Shown here piece after piece: positions 16,503-25,481 of a stretch of DNA of 64,000 bases (positions are counted from its first letter, which is position 1; every line of letters begins with the position of its first letter). Under the pieces are notes generated by a model. The model was not told the origin of the DNA. It did not search any database and saw only the letters and a program-made list of their open reading frames with translations. Both the position numbers and the translations under genes were made by a program. Source of the DNA: Acidaminobacter sp. JC074 (lineage in GTDB: Bacteria; Bacillota; Clostridia; Peptostreptococcales; Acidaminobacteraceae); contig NZ_VANV01000011.1 of assembly GCF_022496765.1 (NCBI RefSeq), positions 1 through 64,000 on the forward strand, in the 5' to 3' direction.

Positions 16503-17940
16503 GGCTTCCATAAAAAGGTCTCTTATTTTATTTTCAGCTTCTATTATTGTCCTTATGACTTTACTGAGTCTCTACTCATTAGGTATTATGAATAGGTACA
16601 AGGACCAAGTGTCTACCATGTTTGAAAATCATATATACCTAAACGACATTGAAGAGAAGATGACCACATTAGATGAAAATCTCCTAGGTTATTTGAGTAC
16701 CAAGTCTTCAACAAGGCTGAACGACTTTTTAATAGGTCTAGATGCACTTGATGAAACCCTAGATGATTTTTATAAGAAGGGTATTTCTCATAATGAGTTG
16801 ATGATGAAAAACGTCACCAACTTGATACAGCAGTACAAGACAGAATCGGATCTTGCTATAACCTATAAGAGACAGAGAAATGTTATAGAGTATTACAAGC
16901 ACTATGAAAAATCAAACAAGATCAAGGGTTTTATATTCGAGTATATTGATAGATTAAACAGGCAGCAAATTGAAACCAACTCTGTGGCTTATACAGTACT
17001 TTTAAAGCAGACTCAGATTCTTCAGATTATTACAAATGTTATAATAGTTGACTTGATTGTCTTTTCAACTTTGATTGTTTATATGCTTATTTTAAAGATG
17101 ATTCGACCAATCAATGCCTTGTACCAATCGGCTGAGGAAATATCATCAGGTAACTTTGAAACTCAAGATGTTATCATTGAATCAAATGATGAATATAGGA
17201 TGCTAGCTGAGGCCTTTAATCAGATGAAAAATAACATTGTAAAGCACATTGATGATGTTAAGCTTCAGGCTGAAATTGAGGCTAGATTACAAGATGAACA
17301 GATGAAAAACCTTAAGATGGCCTATCTTTTAGATAATGCCAAGTTGAGCGCTTTACAGTCTCAGATCAATCCTCATTTTCTTTTTAACACCATCAATGCA
17401 GGTGTTCAATTGTCGGTTATTGAAAATGCTTCTAAGACTGGTGAGTTTTTAGAGACCATGTCTAGACTTTTTAGATACAATATGAAAATGCAGCAAGACC
17501 ACTGTACACTTAAAGATGAGCTCCAGAACATAAAAGACTATTACGAGCTTTTAAAGGTGAGATTTAGAGACCGTATTAAGTTTGAATTTGATGTAGATGA
17601 GGATTTGCTGACCTTGTCTATGCCGCCAATGATCTTGCAACCTCTGGTTGAGAACTCATATATTCATGGCCTATCAAGTCTTGAGGCTGGTGGTACCATC
17701 TTCATATCATGTATAAGAAGAGAAGGGTTTATTGATATCGCCGTTTCGGATAATGGTATTGGTATGGACGCATCAACCATAGAAAAGATTTTAAATAGTG
17801 AGGATTCAGAAAACATTGGCATGAAGAATGTAAAGGATAGATTAGAACTTTTCTATCATTTGGAGAATCTTATGACCATTACGAGTAAGGAAGGGGTAAC
17901 TGTGACCATTAGACTACCTATAGAGGTGTTACATGTTTAA
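16492..17940 (+). CDS. YesM/LytS-type sensor histidine kinase
   Basis: A 482-residue membrane kinase. Transmembrane helices at ~12-30 and ~182-205 bracket an extracellular helical region. A HAMP domain follows (~205-255), then a His_kinase domain with the phosphoacceptor motif SQINPHFLFNTI and an HATPase domain (LQPLVENSYIHG, DNGIGMD). It starts within the end of the anchored binding-protein gene and overlaps the response regulator by 8 bases, so the three are translationally coupled. ATG 16492 is 6 bases after GGAGG; ATG 16489 is only 3 bases away. Its extracellular part has no sensor domain of its own, which fits sensing through the binding protein. Confidence 0.93.
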   Translation: MKTRASIKRSLILFSASIIVLMTLLSLYSLGIMNRYKDQVSTMFENHIYLNDIEEKMTTLDENLLGYLSTKSSTRLNDFLIGLDALDETLDDFYKKGISHNELMMKNVTNLIQQYKTESDLAITYKRQRNVIEYYKHYEKSNKIKGFIFEYIDRLNRQQIETNSVAYTVLLKQTQILQIITNVIIVDLIVFSTLIVYMLILKMIRPINALYQSAEEISSGNFETQDVIIESNDEYRMLAEAFNQMKNNIVKHIDDVKLQAEIEARLQDEQMKNLKMAYLLDNAKLSALQSQINPHFLFNTINAGVQLSVIENASKTGEFLETMSRLFRYNMKMQQDHCTLKDELQNIKDYYELLKVRFRDRIKFEFDVDEDLLTLSMPPMILQPLVENSYIHGLSSLEAGGTIFISCIRREGFIDIAVSDNGIGMDASTIEKILNSEDSENIGMKNVKDRLELFYHLENLMTITSKEGVTVTIRLPIEVLHV

Positions 17941-19489
17941 AATAATGATTGTAGATGATGAGTGGCTGGTTCAGGAAGGTATAAAAGTTACCCTTGAAAA
18001 TCACTTTGACAATATTGAGATTGTAGGCATGGTGTCTTCTGGACGTGAAGCCATTGAAATGAATGCGGCTAAACATCCAGATATCATTCTAATGGATATC
18101 AAGATGCCTGGTATCAATGGTATAGAAGCCATTCAAACCATAAGAGGCCGCTTTAGCCAAACAAAGTTTGTCATTATTTCAGCTTACGAGCAGTTTGATT
18201 ATGCCAAGCAAGCCGTAGAGCTAGGGGTGGTTGATTATATTTTAAAGCCCATTAATCAAAACAAGCTTGTAGAAGTTTTAAATAAGGCCATGGACAAGAT
18301 TCTTGAAGAAAGAGAGCAAAGGTCTAGGCTGATTAAAAATCGTGAAAAACTTGAGAAGATGATGCCTGTACTAGAAAAAGGTTTTATTTACTCTCTCTTG
18401 ATGCACGGTAACTTTAAACATGAGGTTAAAAAGTACTGTGACATCATGGAAATTCATAATGAAGATGCTTATGTGATGACTCTTGAAATAAAGGATTCAG
18501 AAGAAGCCATCAGTATACAAGGGGATGCCTTATACAAGAAAATTCAAGATACCATTAAATATAAATGTAAGTGTGCTGTAGGTCCTTTGATCATCAACAG
18601 GGTGACCGTGGTTGTTTTTTCAGGTGCCTTGTCTGATGAGTATGACCAAAGGGTAGAGGCGGTATCACTGGCTGAATCGATTACAGCTTCACTTGAAAAG
18701 TCGGATGTTCAAGTGAAAATTGGTGTTGGCGCATGTCTCAAGCTAGAAAGGTTAAGACATTCTTTAGAGCAGGCTAGTTATGCCCTGTCAAAAATGGCTA
18801 CGGAAGCTGTACTTCACCATAACGATGTTATGGTGTCCACGTCAAGTGACTACTCCTATATGGAAGTTAAAGACGACCAGGAGGCTATTCTTTTATTGGT
18901 GGAATCAGGTCAGATTGATAAACTGAGAGAACAACTTCATGTATTCTTTGATAAAATCTCAAGAAACTTTGATGAGGTATCTTTTAGAAATGTCTTGATG
19001 GAACTGATTGTAATGGTTTTATCTACATCCTATAAACATGAACTGAGTGAAGCAGAAGTCGGATATTCTACCTATATCTCAGAGTTTAGGCGTATTACGA
19101 GTCAGAATCAATTGACTTCTTGGTCTTATAGAAAAATCATCCTGGTAGCAGAAACCATACAAAGCAGTAAGACCAGTCATGTATCCAATGTTATTTTAAA
19201 GGCCAAGACTTATATTGATGAAAATTTTGACAAGGATATTGGTTTAAACGATGTTTCTAAGGAAGTTTCTATCAGTCCTCAGTATTTCTCAACTATCTTT
19301 AAAGAAGAACTGGGATTAAACTTTATTGAGTATTTAAGAAACAAACGTGTGGAAGTAGCTAAAGAATTATTAAGAGATAAAAAGTTTTCTGTAAAGGAAA
19401 TATGTTATAAAGTTGGCTATAATGATCCCAATTATTTTAGCCGTTTGTTTAAAAAGTTAGTCGGCGTATCACCTACGGAGTTTAAGTAA
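17933..19489 (+). CDS. YesN-type response regulator with AraC DNA-binding domain
   Basis: A 518-residue regulator. An N-terminal receiver domain (1-120) has the acidic pocket DDE and the phosphorylation motif DIILMDIKMPG, with the conserved Lys in YILKPI. A long middle region (~130-400) is typical for YesN. The C-terminal ~100 residues form an AraC helix-turn-helix pair (IGLNDVSKEVSISPQYFSTI, VKEICYKVGYNDPNYFSRLF). It is coupled to the kinase and probably activates the monosaccharide importer genes downstream (21250-25128). Confidence 0.93.
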   Translation: MFKIMIVDDEWLVQEGIKVTLENHFDNIEIVGMVSSGREAIEMNAAKHPDIILMDIKMPGINGIEAIQTIRGRFSQTKFVIISAYEQFDYAKQAVELGVVDYILKPINQNKLVEVLNKAMDKILEEREQRSRLIKNREKLEKMMPVLEKGFIYSLLMHGNFKHEVKKYCDIMEIHNEDAYVMTLEIKDSEEAISIQGDALYKKIQDTIKYKCKCAVGPLIINRVTVVVFSGALSDEYDQRVEAVSLAESITASLEKSDVQVKIGVGACLKLERLRHSLEQASYALSKMATEAVLHHNDVMVSTSSDYSYMEVKDDQEAILLLVESGQIDKLREQLHVFFDKISRNFDEVSFRNVLMELIVMVLSTSYKHELSEAEVGYSTYISEFRRITSQNQLTSWSYRKIILVAETIQSSKTSHVSNVILKAKTYIDENFDKDIGLNDVSKEVSISPQYFSTIFKEELGLNFIEYLRNKRVEVAKELLRDKKFSVKEICYKVGYNDPNYFSRLFKKLVGVSPTEFK

Positions 19490-19500
19490 TGGAGTGTTAT

Positions 19501-20520
19501 ATGAAAAAAGGATCTATCAAAATCTATGTTTCAATGGTTCTATTAATTATTATAGTGGCTGGCTTTATACTAATGAACTTACCTAAAAAAGATGATGGTA
19601 TCATCAAAGTAGGTTACTCAGCAGATACTTTAGTTATTGAAAGATGGAAAAGAGACCGTGAGCTTTTTAAACAAAAAGCCGAGGCTGAAGGCATTCAGGT
19701 TATTTTCCATAATGCCAATGAAAACAATGATACACAGGTCTCACAAATTAAGAGTTTAATAGAAGATGACGTTGATGTACTAGTCATCATTCCTTATGAT
19801 AAGGATGGTATATCAGATGTTGTGAACACAGCTATTGATAAGGGCATCAAGGTTATATCTTATGACCGGCTCATTTCTAATGCCCCTGTAGATGTCTATT
19901 TATCTTTTGACAACTATAAGGTTGGTGAGTCCATGGCTTCTGAGCTTTTATCAGAAACCAAAGGCAATTATATCATTATAAACGGGTCGCCTGAGGACAA
20001 CAATTCATCTATGTTTAGAGATGGCTATATAGAAACCCTTCAGCCTTTTATTGACTCAAATGAGGTAAATGTCGTCAAAGAGGTATGGGCCGATGACTGG
20101 CGTGAAGCACCAGCTTATGAAGCGGTTGTAGATGTACTTAACGAGGGAACTGAGGTGGATGCCATTATAGGTGCCAATGATCATTTGGCAGATGCTGCTA
20201 TCAGGGCCTTATCTGAAAGAGGTCTTGCTGGTAAAGTCTTTGTAGCAGGTCATGATGCTGATGTTTCTGCCTGTCAAAGAATCGTAGAAGGCACCCAACA
20301 TGTGACCATTTATAAGCCTATTGATACCATTGCTTCAGAGGCAGTAGATATTGCCATCCGTTTGGCCACAGGTCAATCCATAGAAAGTCATGACACCATT
20401 TATAATGGTTATGACGTCCCTTATGTAAAATTAGATGTTATTTCTGTAACAGAAGACAATATCTTGGAAACGGTTGTTAAAGATGGTTTTCATAAATATG
20501 AAGACGTTTTCCGAGAATAA
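19501..20520 (+). CDS. Second membrane-anchored sugar-binding protein, XylF-like
   Basis: A 339-residue periplasmic-binding protein with an N-terminal transmembrane helix (~8-27, VSMVLLIIIVAGFILMNL) and no lipobox. The sugar-binding domain resembles D-xylose/ChvE-type proteins (ISYDRLISNAPVDVYLSFDN, GANDHLADAAIRALSERG). ATG 19501 is 6 bases after GGAG; an ATG overlapping the previous stop at 19489 lacks a site. Two anchored binding proteins flanking one YesM/YesN pair is unusual: they may sense different sugars or form a heteromeric input. Confidence 0.87.
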   Translation: MKKGSIKIYVSMVLLIIIVAGFILMNLPKKDDGIIKVGYSADTLVIERWKRDRELFKQKAEAEGIQVIFHNANENNDTQVSQIKSLIEDDVDVLVIIPYDKDGISDVVNTAIDKGIKVISYDRLISNAPVDVYLSFDNYKVGESMASELLSETKGNYIIINGSPEDNNSSMFRDGYIETLQPFIDSNEVNVVKEVWADDWREAPAYEAVVDVLNEGTEVDAIIGANDHLADAAIRALSERGLAGKVFVAGHDADVSACQRIVEGTQHVTIYKPIDTIASEAVDIAIRLATGQSIESHDTIYNGYDVPYVKLDVISVTEDNILETVVKDGFHKYEDVFRE

Positions 20521-20535
20521 AGTCATATTACCATA

Positions 20536-20564
20536 TTGACATATGAGTATATAAGGTGTATATT
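20536..20564 (+). promoter_or_regulatory. Sigma-A promoter of the nitroreductase gene
   Basis: TTGACA (20536-20541), 17-base spacer, TATATT (20559-20564), followed by GGAGG before the ATG at 20586. It shows that the nitroreductase gene is transcribed separately from the sensing operon. Confidence 0.75.
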
Positions 20565-20585
20565 TCACATTGACGGAGGTATATT

Positions 20586-21080
20586 ATGAAAATTATAGAC
20601 AATAGAAGAAGTGTTAGATCTTATTTAGATAAACCTGTAGAACAAGAGAAGATTGAAAAAATCTTAAGAGCAGCTATGCAAGCACCATCAGCTGGTAACC
20701 AAAGACCATGGGAATTTGTAGTTGTTAGAAATAAGACCCTTCTACAAAAGTTATCTGAAATGAGTCCTTATTCTAAGATGGTTGCAAGTGCACCAGTGGC
20801 AATTGTCCTTTTAGGAAAAGAAAAGGACTTAATGTTTGAAGAATTCTGGACGCAAGATATGGGAGCCTGTACACAAAACCTTTTACTTGAAATCGTAGAA
20901 CAAGGTATGGGTGGTGTATGGCTAGGTGTTGCAAGTCAAGATGACAGAATGCAGTATGTAAAAGAAACACTTAGCTTAAAAGAAGGTATGCCTTTTGCTG
21001 TAGTGCCTTTTGGCTATACAGACAAAGAGCAAACTTATATCGACAGATATGAAGAAGATAGAGTAACTTATTTAGACTAG
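20586..21080 (+). CDS. Nitroreductase family FMN-dependent oxidoreductase
   Basis: A 164-residue short nitroreductase-fold flavoprotein. The N-terminal RRSVRSYLDKPVEQEKIEKI and AAMQAPSAGNQRPWEFVVV are the FMN-binding signatures; the glycine-rich GMGGVWLGVA lies near the C-terminus. Such enzymes reduce quinones, nitro compounds or free flavin with NAD(P)H; the substrate cannot be predicted. It has its own promoter and terminator and seems unrelated to the sugar genes around it. Confidence 0.9.
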   Translation: MKIIDNRRSVRSYLDKPVEQEKIEKILRAAMQAPSAGNQRPWEFVVVRNKTLLQKLSEMSPYSKMVASAPVAIVLLGKEKDLMFEEFWTQDMGACTQNLLLEIVEQGMGGVWLGVASQDDRMQYVKETLSLKEGMPFAVVPFGYTDKEQTYIDRYEEDRVTYLD

Positions 21081-21105
21081 CAGATAAATCTGCTAGTATT
21101 TTTTT
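21076..21105 (+). terminator. Terminator overlapping the nitroreductase stop codon
   Basis: ACTAGCAGAT (21076-21085), AA, ATCTGCTAGT (21088-21097), then ATTTTTTT. The hairpin begins inside the last codons. Confidence 0.9.
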
Positions 21106-21126
21106 AATCTTAAAATTCTACTAGTA

Positions 21127-21202
21127 AAGAAACGTTTTCCCGAATTGTCTTAAAAATGTCCTATTAGGTCATTTTTTATTCCATGGAGTGAAAACGTTTT
21201 TT
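21127..21202 (+). promoter_or_regulatory. cre-like catabolite operator region of the chvE operon
   Basis: TGAAAACGTTTTTT (21189-21202) matches 13 of 14 positions of the CcpA consensus TGWAARCGYTWNCW. A weaker relative with the same ACGTTTTCC core lies at 21127-21140. They sit about 50 and 110 bases upstream of the binding-protein start, where they could repress or activate the promoter. Other LacI-family regulators use similar sites. Confidence 0.6.
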
Positions 21203-21249
21203 TTCATATACTAGGTTTGTAATTAAGATAAGAAAAACGGAGGGGAAAC

Positions 21250-22359
21250 ATGAAAAAATTATTATCAATGCTATTGATTCTTGTTATGGTAGTAGGAATC
21301 TTTGCTGGTTGTCAAAACTCATCAGATGAGGGTGGTTCTAAGAGCTCTTCATCAGTAGAAATTGGTATTGTATTACCTACAAAGGAAGAACCTAGATGGG
21401 TTCAAGATGAAACAAGATTCAAGGATGCTTTAAAAGATTCTGATCACAATGTAGAAATCTTATTCTCACAAGGTGACTCTGCTAGAGAAAAGCAAAATGT
21501 TGAAACTTTAATTGCTAAAGGAATCAAAGTTTTAATCATCACACCACATGATGGTGCAGCAGCTGCAGCAGCAGTAGAAGCAGCTAAAGAAGAAGGCATC
21601 ACAGTAATTTCTTACGACAGATTAGTAACTAATACAGATGCTGTAGATTACTATGTAACATTCAACTCAGTTTCAGTTGGTGCTGCTCAAGGTCAATACT
21701 TAGTAGACAATGCTGAAGGTACTGGTAACAAGTTATACTTATATGCTGGTGCTGCTACTGATAACAATGCATTCTTATTCTTTGAAGGTGCATGGAACGT
21801 ATTACAACCGAAGATTGCTGACGGTACATTTGAAGTTCAAAACTCTTCAAAGGCTGTTGAATACATGAACAAAGCAACATTATCAAGAGAAGAAATGGGT
21901 GAAATCATCGAGCAAATTACAACTGACTGGAAACCAGAAGTTGCTAAGTCTAAAGCTGAATCACACATTACTGCAGCACCTCCTGCTGGTAACACATTTG
22001 TATTAGCACCAAACGATGGTACTGCAAGATCAATCTTTGATCAATTTGCTAAAGAAGAAGGTTTAACAATCTTCATTACAGGTCAAGATGCTGAAATGCC
22101 TTCAATACAATATGTAATCGATGGTAAACAATCAATGACAGTTCTTAAGGATGTTAGAGACCTAGTTAAGGGTGCAATTGGTGCAGCTGTAGATACACTT
22201 GAAGGTAAAGCTGTTGAAACAAATGGTTCTTACAACAATGGTTCTGTAGATGTTAAAGCTAAAGATATTCAAGTTATTACTGTAACTCAAGACAACGTTA
22301 AAAACACAATTATCGAGTCTGGTTACTATGATGCTAAAGAATTCACAGGTTTAGAATAA
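21250..22359 (+). CDS. chvE: ChvE-type monosaccharide-binding lipoprotein
   Basis: A 369-residue substrate-binding lipoprotein: signal peptide with lipobox IFAGC (Cys20), a Ser-rich linker, then a Peripla_BP fold. Features such as TVISYDRLVTNTDAVDYYV, LYLYAGAATDNNAFLFFEG and the C-terminal GSYNNGSVDVKA are those of multiple-sugar-binding ChvE proteins (arabinose, galactose, xylose, glucose). Codon use and a strong GGAGGGG site suggest high expression. A cre-like site lies upstream and a stable hairpin follows before the ATPase gene. Which sugar is bound cannot be read from the sequence. Confidence 0.88.
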   Translation: MKKLLSMLLILVMVVGIFAGCQNSSDEGGSKSSSSVEIGIVLPTKEEPRWVQDETRFKDALKDSDHNVEILFSQGDSAREKQNVETLIAKGIKVLIITPHDGAAAAAAVEAAKEEGITVISYDRLVTNTDAVDYYVTFNSVSVGAAQGQYLVDNAEGTGNKLYLYAGAATDNNAFLFFEGAWNVLQPKIADGTFEVQNSSKAVEYMNKATLSREEMGEIIEQITTDWKPEVAKSKAESHITAAPPAGNTFVLAPNDGTARSIFDQFAKEEGLTIFITGQDAEMPSIQYVIDGKQSMTVLKDVRDLVKGAIGAAVDTLEGKAVETNGSYNNGSVDVKAKDIQVITVTQDNVKNTIIESGYYDAKEFTGLE

Positions 22360-22368
22360 TCATACATT

Positions 22369-22396
22369 TAACACGACCAGTTAGCTGGTCGTGTTA
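22369..22396 (+). other. Intercistronic hairpin between binding protein and ATPase genes
   Basis: TAACACGACCAG (22369-22380), TTAG, CTGGTCGTGTTA (22385-22396): a perfect 12-bp stem without a T-run. It probably protects the 3' end of a processed chvE message or attenuates readthrough, so that the binding protein is made in excess over the membrane parts. Confidence 0.75.
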
Positions 22397-22420
22397 ATCA
22401 CTTATGTTTAGGAGTTAATC

Positions 22421-23938
22421 ATGAAGAACATTTTAGAGATGAGAAATATCACCAAGGAATTTCCAGGCGTAAAAGCATTAGATCAAGTTAATTTCCAAGT
22501 AAAAGAAGGTGAAATACACTGTCTAGTGGGCGAAAACGGTGCTGGAAAATCAACGCTGATGAAGGTGCTGGGTGGTGTTTATGGGGATGGTCATTATTCT
22601 GGTGATATCGTATTCGAAGGAGAGGTACAAAAGTTTTCTAGGATAAATGATAGTGAAAACAAGGGTATTTCAATTATTTATCAAGAACTTGCACTTATTC
22701 CTGAAATGTCAGTGTATGAAAACATTTATCTGGGTCATGAAATAGAGTCAGGTGGTGTGATTGACTGGCATAAAACAAGAGTAGAAGCTGTTGAGATGCT
22801 TAAAAAAGTAAAGCTGGATGTACACCCAAATACAAAAGTCATTGACTTAGGTGTTGGTAAACAGCAACTTGTAGAAATTGCAAAAGCCTTAAGTAAAGAA
22901 GTAAAGCTTTTGATTCTAGATGAACCGACTGCAGCCTTAAATGAAGACGACAGTGATAACTTGCTGGACCTGCTTTTAGAGCTAAAAAAACTTGGTGTGA
23001 CTTGTATTATGATTTCTCATAAGTTGAAGGAAGTCCTCAAGGTAGCTGATACTGTAACCATTTTAAGGGATGGTCAAACAATATGCTCTTTGGATAAAGA
23101 GAAAAATGAAATCAATGAAAAAGACATTATCAAGCATATGGTTGGTAGAGAAATCGATGATATTTTCCCTAAGAGATTAGAAAAGAATATTGGAGATATT
23201 TTATTAGAAGTTAAGAACTTAACTGCCTTTGACAAGAAGTTAGGAAGAGATGTTGTTAAGAACGTTGATTTCAATGTCAGAGCGGGTGAAATAGTTGGTA
23301 TAGCTGGTCTAATGGGTGCAGGCAGAACGGAGTTTGCCCACAGTGTATTTGGCAACTATAAAGGTTATCAGTTGTCTGGTGAGATCTTTATCAAGGGTAA
23401 GAAGGTTAAGTTTAAATCACCTAGTCATGCCATTCAAGCTGGACTTGCTTATGTATCTGAAGATAGAAAAGGTAATGGTCTGATACTTGATCAAGACATC
23501 AAGCAAAACATCACCTTAGCCAATCTTAGTAAAATAGCTGAGTCTTCAGTTGTCAACAAACAAGAAGAAATTAAGATTGCAGAACACTACAAACAATCAC
23601 TTAACATTAAAACGCCGTCTATAGAACAGAAGGTGAAAAATCTAAGTGGTGGTAATCAGCAAAAGGTTGCTATTGCCAAATGGCTCTTTGTTGAACCAAA
23701 TATTCTAATATTGGATGAACCGACAAGAGGTATTGATGTTGGTGCAAAATATGAGATTTATACCATTATGAATGATCTTATCAAACAGGGACTCAGTGTT
23801 ATTATGATTTCCTCAGAACTGCCAGAAGTACTTGGTATGAGTGATAGGGTTTATGTAATGGCGGAAGGCAAAATGGTTGGTGAACTGCCAATTGAAGAGG
23901 CGACACAAGAAAAAATCATGGAAATGGCAACGGTATAG
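22421..23938 (+). CDS. mmsA: Monosaccharide ABC importer, double ATPase subunit (MmsA/GguA type)
   Basis: A 505-residue protein of two fused ATP-binding cassettes, the CUT2 architecture. Domain 1 has Walker [10 protein letters not shown], signature LGVGKQQLVEIAKAL and Walker B LLILDEPTAAL. Domain 2 has the usual degenerate Walker A (GLMGAGRTE), signature [15 protein letters not shown] and [13 protein letters not shown]. It powers sugar uptake with the ChvE-type protein and the next-door permease, which starts 8 bases after its stop. Confidence 0.93.
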   Translation: MKNILEMRNITKEFPGVKALDQVNFQVKEGEIHCLVGENGAGKSTLMKVLGGVYGDGHYSGDIVFEGEVQKFSRINDSENKGISIIYQELALIPEMSVYENIYLGHEIESGGVIDWHKTRVEAVEMLKKVKLDVHPNTKVIDLGVGKQQLVEIAKALSKEVKLLILDEPTAALNEDDSDNLLDLLLELKKLGVTCIMISHKLKEVLKVADTVTILRDGQTICSLDKEKNEINEKDIIKHMVGREIDDIFPKRLEKNIGDILLEVKNLTAFDKKLGRDVVKNVDFNVRAGEIVGIAGLMGAGRTEFAHSVFGNYKGYQLSGEIFIKGKKVKFKSPSHAIQAGLAYVSEDRKGNGLILDQDIKQNITLANLSKIAESSVVNKQEEIKIAEHYKQSLNIKTPSIEQKVKNLSGGNQQKVAIAKWLFVEPNILILDEPTRGIDVGAKYEIYTIMNDLIKQGLSVIMISSELPEVLGMSDRVYVMAEGKMVGELPIEEATQEKIMEMATV

Positions 23939-23946
23939 GGGGAATT

Positions 23947-25128
23947 ATGAATACTAAAAATATGATTCCAGGTGCATTAAAAGAAAACATCAGAGATTAC
24001 GGTATGTTTATGGCACTTGGTCTTATCATCTTGATATTTAACACATTAACAGATGGACTCTTTTTAACACCTAGAGTAATATCTGACTTGATTGACATGA
24101 CAGGTTATATAGCGGTACTTGCTGTTGGTATGACCCTGGTAATTGTTATCAGACACATTGACTTATCGGTAGGTTTTGTAGCGGGATTTTTAGGTGCAGT
24201 AGCAGCTATACTGTCATCAAAACTAGGTATGCCAGTCTTTTTAATCATACCTATTGTTATGTTAATTGGTATCTCAATCGGTACTTGGAATGGTTTCTTA
24301 GTAGCCAATATGGGTGTACCTGCATTCGTTGTTACTTTAGCTGGTATGCTTCTATTTAGAGGTGCTCTTATAAGAATCACCAACTCAGAAACAATCTTTA
24401 CAGGTAATGATACATTCAATGCAATCGGTAATGGTTATATACCTGACTTCATGAATATAGAAGGCTTACATGTTTTAACCCTTTTACTGGGTCTAGTGGG
24501 TATTGTGCTTTATATTGTTAATGAAGTGAGAAATAGAAACAAACAAGCATCTTATGGTTTACATGTATCTTCAATGGGCTTATTTATTGCAAAGCTTGTA
24601 TTTGTATCTGGCATTATCTCATACTTCGTATACCAATTAGCAAGCTTTAAAGGTTTCTCATGGACTCTTTTAATCGTTGGTATTGTAGTCATTGTATATC
24701 ATTTTGTTACGACACAAACGACTCTAGGTCGTCATATATATGCTGTTGGTGGTAATCCAGAAGCAGCAGAACTTTCGGGTATCAGTGTTCATAAAATCAC
24801 TTATATCGTATTTGGTTCTATGACCATGTTATCAGCCTTATCGGGTATCCTATTTACAGCAAGACTTCAGTCTGCAACACCGACTGCAGGTACCTTATTT
24901 GAACTAGATGCAATCGCAGCAGCTTATGTTGGTGGTGTATCGGCTTCAGGTGGTGTAGGTAAAGTAACAGGATCAATTATCGGTGCTTTAGTAATGGCAT
25001 CATTAACGAAGGGTATGGACCTTATGAACGTAGGTGTATCGTATCAATATATCATCAGAGCGCTTGTGCTGGTAGCAGCAGTTGTATTTGATGTAAAAAC
25101 AAGAAATATGCGTTCTAAAAAAGCTTAG
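23947..25128 (+). CDS. mmsB: Monosaccharide ABC importer, permease (MmsB/GguB type)
   Basis: A 393-residue membrane protein of the RbsC/XylH (BPD_transp_2) family with about ten helices. Conserved elements include MTLVIVIRHIDLSVG, the GRHIYAVGGNPEAAELSGI motif that contacts the ATPase, and DAIAAAYVGGVSASGGVG near the end. Length is larger than RbsC because of an extra ~60-residue insertion (~190-250), as in XylH/GguB. It ends the operon, with a terminator 10 bases after the stop. Confidence 0.93.
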   Translation: MNTKNMIPGALKENIRDYGMFMALGLIILIFNTLTDGLFLTPRVISDLIDMTGYIAVLAVGMTLVIVIRHIDLSVGFVAGFLGAVAAILSSKLGMPVFLIIPIVMLIGISIGTWNGFLVANMGVPAFVVTLAGMLLFRGALIRITNSETIFTGNDTFNAIGNGYIPDFMNIEGLHVLTLLLGLVGIVLYIVNEVRNRNKQASYGLHVSSMGLFIAKLVFVSGIISYFVYQLASFKGFSWTLLIVGIVVIVYHFVTTQTTLGRHIYAVGGNPEAAELSGISVHKITYIVFGSMTMLSALSGILFTARLQSATPTAGTLFELDAIAAAYVGGVSASGGVGKVTGSIIGALVMASLTKGMDLMNVGVSYQYIIRALVLVAAVVFDVKTRNMRSKKA

Positions 25129-25137
25129 ACCCCCTAG

Positions 25138-25167
25138 AAGTAGAGCAGTGATGCTCTACTTTTCTTA
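25138..25167 (+). terminator. Terminator of the chvE-mmsAB operon
   Basis: AGTAGAGCA (25139-25147), GTGA, TGCTCTACT (25152-25160), then TTTTCTT. Confidence 0.9.
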
Positions 25168-25201
25168 CATAATTTTACTTTTAATGTACTTTTGAATGTA
25201 G

Positions 25202-25330
25202 TATAATAGAAATGAGCCTAACAAGTTAGACTCATAACTATAACTGAGATGTGGTCCTACTCGGACAACACTTGCTTTGGTAAAAACAACCGTGGTCTTT
25301 TGGGAAAAGTTTAGCGGTTGTTTTTCATTT
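25202..25330 (+). ncRNA. Putative antisense RNA of a type I toxin-antitoxin locus
   Basis: A TATAAT box at 25202-25207 (weak TTTTAA -35 17 bases upstream) would start an RNA near 25213. It opens with the hairpin GAGCCTAAC-AA-GTTAGACTC (one mismatch) and ends at the shared terminator near 25325, about 115 bases, without a good reading frame. Its 3' part is antisense to the end of the small hydrophobic reading frame on the other strand. Its 5' half also shares the words ACTGAGAT and ACAACACTTGCTTT with the leader of the opposite transcript. Confidence 0.55.
25282..25325. terminator. Bidirectional terminator shared by toxin mRNA and antisense RNA
   Basis: AAAAACAACCG (25282-25292) pairs with CGGTTGTTTTT (25315-25325), giving T-runs in both directions; an inner CTTTT/AAAAG stem strengthens it. 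The toxin stop codon lies inside the loop. A shared terminator is the layout of Fst-type par loci. Confidence 0.85.
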
Positions 25331-25409
25331 TGTCGATGTATCTAATAGCAAATGTTGCTAGGATTGTACCCAGAACTGTTGCCAACAAGGTTAGAATGAA
25401 AATGTTCAT
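25311..25409 (-). CDS. Candidate type I toxin, 32-residue hydrophobic peptide
   Basis: A 32-residue peptide, too short for ordinary gene finding: one transmembrane helix (IFILTLLATVLGTILATFAI) followed by a basic tail (RYIDKMKNNR). This is the build of Fst/holin-like type I toxins, which permeabilise the membrane. The start ATG (25409) follows AGGTGG, and a good promoter lies at 25482-25510 on the same strand. A convergent small RNA on the plus strand ends at the same terminator. Family assignment rests on build and layout, not on a clear sequence match. Confidence 0.65.
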   Translation of the reverse strand: MNIFILTLLATVLGTILATFAIRYIDKMKNNR

Positions 25410-25481
25410 ATGCACCACCACCTAAAACAATAATTTGTAAAAGCAAGTGTTGTATAGAACCAACCGAATCTCAGTAAGGAT

